Shown here: positions 40,946 through 40,987 of the stretch, piece after piece
Numbering within the stretch: the first letter of the stretch is position 1
Layout: every line of letters starts with the position of its first letter
Source of the DNA: Myxococcales bacterium
Lineage (GTDB): Bacteria > Myxococcota > Kuafuiibacteriia > Kuafuiibacteriales > Kuafuiibacteriaceae
Direction of reading: 5' to 3'
Length of the DNA: 40,987 bases
NCBI GenBank assembly: GCA_019634385.1
Contig: JAHQVK010000117.1
Coordinates: 1 to 40,987, forward strand
The notes under the pieces: generated by a model
The model's input: the letters and a program-made list of their open reading frames with translations, nothing else
What the model was told of the DNA's origin: nothing
Database searches by the model: none
Program-made: the position numbers and the translations under genes

Positions 40946-40987
40946 TAGCATCTTGAGATAAGTTGGTCTCGAGTCGATGAATAACTA

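Overview
The window reads as a chromosomal segment of a Gram-negative bacterium of moderate G+C, most likely a member of the former Deltaproteobacteria (Myxococcota or a relative). That placement is an inference. It rests on outer-membrane beta-barrels, an OmpA-family protein, a TonB receptor and an LpxR-like lipid A deacylase (an outer membrane); NtrC-type and ECF-sigma regulation; MshEN and PilZ (c-di-GMP type) domains; and a two-subunit 2-oxoacid:ferredoxin oxidoreductase. No tRNA or rRNA gene lies inside, but the extreme right end looks like the leader of an rRNA operon that starts just outside.

Left part (1-4995): a periplasmic molybdenum hydroxylase pair (large subunit cut by the window edge, 2Fe-2S subunit complete), an OmpA-family outer-membrane protein, and a DUF4292-like lipoprotein. 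Next (5158-10658) comes a tight four-gene operon on the + strand: two proteins with MshEN domains but no secretion ATPase, an ECF sigma factor, and its probable membrane anti-sigma factor with a TPR-like tail. The last gene runs into an 82/55/82-bp tandem repeat. A small membrane protein follows.

Middle part (11932-22395): a GltD/adrenodoxin-reductase-like flavoprotein converges with a minus-strand group (barrel protein, seven-TM-type histidine kinase, FNR-type flavoprotein). Then come a + strand housekeeping run (RlmL-like rRNA methyltransferase, A-type Fe-S carrier, spermidine synthase, LpxR-like deacylase) and a minus-strand SRPBCC protein whose tail overlaps LpxR.

Right part (22745-39060) is entirely minus strand. 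From right to left: DUF4856 lipoprotein, imelysin-like lipoprotein, HTTM (vitamin K-dependent carboxylase-like) membrane protein, TonB-dependent receptor and a J-domain protein; then KorA and KorB, a HAMP histidine kinase, an NtrC-type regulator, a periplasmic coiled-coil protein, a barrel protein and a PilZ protein. The first block is the best candidate for an under-described system: two secreted acidic lipoproteins, an outer-membrane receptor, and a carboxylase-like enzyme that appears to keep the catalytic Lys and His.

A roughly 185-bp interspersed palindromic element with TAGGGCGT/ACGCCCTA ends occurs four times in the same orientation (1842, 11461, 22555, 39832). In two places it supplies the stop codon of the adjoining gene. 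The last 1.9 kb is mostly noncoding. It holds a possible 45-residue secreted peptide, strong hairpins, one copy of the element and the rRNA-type leader.
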